Positions 62,014 through 64,000 of a stretch of 64,000 bases of DNA are shown piece after piece (the first letter of the stretch is position 1; each line of letters begins with the position of its first letter). Source of the DNA: Tillus elongatus (taxonomy: Eukaryota > Arthropoda > Insecta > Coleoptera > Cleridae); contig OZ023265.1 of NCBI GenBank assembly GCA_964006375.1, positions 115,065,358 through 115,129,357 of the forward strand, written 5' to 3'. Below the pieces are notes generated by a model, which was given only the letters and a program-made list of their open reading frames with translations, was not told the origin of the DNA and ran no database searches. Made by a program: the position numbers and the translations under genes.

Positions 62014-63726
62014 CACAAACACTGTCACACGTATCATAGTCCAATTGGTTAAGGGGTGTGATATATACCTATTAGTTAAGGCAGGTTTTTCAAATTTCTT
62101 TTCCTGTCAAGTCATAGACCCTGAGATTAATTAAAATAGAAAATAGAAAACCAATAATACATACTAAACAATTTTAACTTACAAAGAATATACAAAGCGC
62201 ATTTTCTTACAAAAATTTGTAGCGAATTGTAATAACGTGATGCTAAGAATCTACTGCTGCTGTGTGTGCCATGAGTTTTGGTCTATGCTGTATAAGCGAA
62301 TGAAAATTGTTCGATTGTACCAGTTGATTTATATTCAAGTCTGTATCGTATCATTCAGAATCATCGGCACATGTGTTGCTGAAGCTGACTTTGGAATAGT
62401 TTGTGTCCTTAGTTCGATATTCCGCTTTATTCTGCTCTACAGCAGCATTTGCGATTCCGGAAACAATTACTGGAATATTTCTTAGTGGACAGATTCCAAG
62501 CGGAGAAGCAGTACTGATAACATTCCTTTAGCTTCAAAGAGAAGGGGAAGACAGCTACACAATTGGCTAAACTTCAGGATATATGTTGTTGCACTGGAGT
62601 ATTTCCCCGTGAAAGTCGCTGCTCCATTTAACGAATTTGTGCACATAAATTGAGAAAGTTAAAAATTTATATCTGGCGACTTCGCCATTTGTTCCGGTTA
62701 CCTGTAAATTGCTTGTTCTACACAACGAAAGCGCTGACTTGTGCGTTTATATTGGTGAATCAGTGAGGTAATACGACTGACGACACAAAAATGGGTTACT
62801 AGGATTTAAAATAGTGAATATTTTTTACTGGTATTAGAAATTTACTAGCCAAGATTAACAGACTAATTTTATGTGGGATATCCACAGGAATACAAACAAA
62901 TTAAAAACACAATCAAACAAAATATAGGAAAGCAGAAGGACTTTTTGTGCAAAGAAATACAACACAACTTTGCTAATCTGGACACATATTAGAGTTTTCG
63001 GGGTGTTCGAATTAACCTAATTGTCCGGACTGCTCAAGTATAAATCTTTAACTTTTTAAATGCTCTAAATAACAAAATATTACACTAGATATTTGATTTC
63101 TTATTTGTGTATTTATTAAGTAGGTATATATTTATTAATTATATTATTACGTTTATATATTTATGTAGTTTTAAAAAGGTGTTGAATTCTTTATGCGTAA
63201 AATATTCTTAACGAAGGGCTCCGTGTCTCTGATCTGGATTTGTTGCAGTAATAATATATCTTGATAACGGATCTCATTTTCCTCTGCACACAGAACACTA
63301 TAACATTGTGAGTGATATTTTATATAACAGTTAATAACAAGATAAATTATTAAAATTTTAAAGAAAATGATGTGGTCGCTCAGGGCAGAATATGAGGACT
63401 AACGTAATTCTGAAAAATATGTGGGTTGATAGCTTATAATTTGGGTGGCGTCAGACATACAAATAAAAAATTAAGACTCGGTTAACTTCATTATTAATAA
63501 ATACTGATTTTATATAGGCCAAAATGACTATAAGTTATTGTGATAGATGGAAGCGGTTATAAATACAACTTTTGAATTTAAATAGAGCTTACGCATTAGC
63601 AATGTACTTTACTATGGTGTATATGCCAGTGCTCCTTGGATTAACTGGGTATGAGACGGCCTGAGGCTACTAGGGCTAGCGAAACCTCTGGATATATTTT
63701 TGGGTTGACGGTATTGAATATGGCTT

Positions 63727-63843
63727 CCATAATGATGGTGTTGAACGGGGCTGCCATAACGGTGATGTTAGGCGTACCCCTTAAAACGGTGGTGTTGCAG
63801 GGGCTTCCATAACGGTGCAGCTGAACGGGGACCTCAAAACGGG
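63727..63843 (+). repeat. 27-bp minisatellite, about 4.3 units
   Basis: Units begin at 63727, 63754, 63781, 63807 and 63835, each built on CCATAACGGTGGTGTTGAAC plus GGGGCT. Unit lengths are 27, 27, 26 and 28 bp with scattered substitutions. It is distinctly GC-rich for this window. Confidence 0.8.
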
Positions 63844-64000
63844 ATAGCTAAAAATAGTTGACTCTGCCTAAGTAAGTTGTCACATTTGCGGTTATTCATG
63901 TGTGATATGCTTGTAGAGTATCCACCTTAAGAACAAGGTTAATCTTTGTTAGTTCTTTCAATTATTAATAATGAGACTGTACGAGAATACCGCCACAGGC

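Larger units (their letters stand above)
61581..64000. other. Unassigned DNA to window end
   Basis: No gene recognised. It contains (TA)n at 61942-62011, an 82-codon frame at 62237-62485 without identifiable product, and the minisatellite at 63727-63843. Confidence 0.4.

Overview
The window is eukaryotic, non-coding-looking, AT-rich DNA, almost certainly from an insect. The evidence is the set of fossil transposable elements: insect-type mariner relatives, a Tc1 element, a jockey/R1-like LINE, a Penelope-like element and a tRNA-derived SINE. The order of insect cannot be fixed from the sequence alone. I found no host protein-coding gene I would defend, no rRNA, no genuine tRNA gene and no CRISPR. 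Most open reading frames are either (TA)n microsatellites read as Ile-Tyr repeats or chance frames in repeats.

The dominant component is one undescribed-looking interspersed repeat, called here family X, with more than 20 full or partial copies. One end carries CTGGACGCAGCAAGTGCG followed by a TAGTGAATTTTC core. The other end is a short hairpin with the same core in inverted orientation. A microsatellite slot sits in the middle and usually holds 60-150 bp of (TA)n, sometimes (CA)n or (GT)n, once both, once nothing. Short (about 0.6-0.8 kb), long (about 1.2-1.5 kb) and about 320 bp MITE-like forms occur. Most of the long (TA)n tracts in the window lie in or beside X copies; several others sit inside mariner or Penelope relics.

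Layout. 0-8 kb: Penelope terminal repeats with a hammerhead-ribozyme-like motif, a mariner fossil, a 320-bp tandem repeat, a CTGT-rich tandem block. 8-20 kb: a full SINE, X copies (one split by a pogo-like MITE), an LTR-type insertion of 1,875 bp cleanly splitting a SINE, a helitron-like fragment. 20-33 kb: mariner fossils at 20.3 and 25.8 kb, SINEs, foldback and MITE elements, a Tc1 fossil at 31.3 kb. 33-43 kb: a broken LINE containing a 219-bp-arm foldback, two Penelope fragments including one with an internal inversion. 43-56 kb: a run of X copies and a second LTR-type insertion of 1,265 bp. 56-62 kb: two long-TIR mariner relatives, the first carrying a nested long X copy just beyond its stop codon. 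62-64 kb: unassigned DNA with a 27-bp minisatellite.

Nested insertions give a relative order of events: X into mariner; pogo-like MITE into X; LTR into SINE; foldback into LINE. All transposase and reverse-transcriptase reading frames seen are interrupted, so nothing here looks autonomous.
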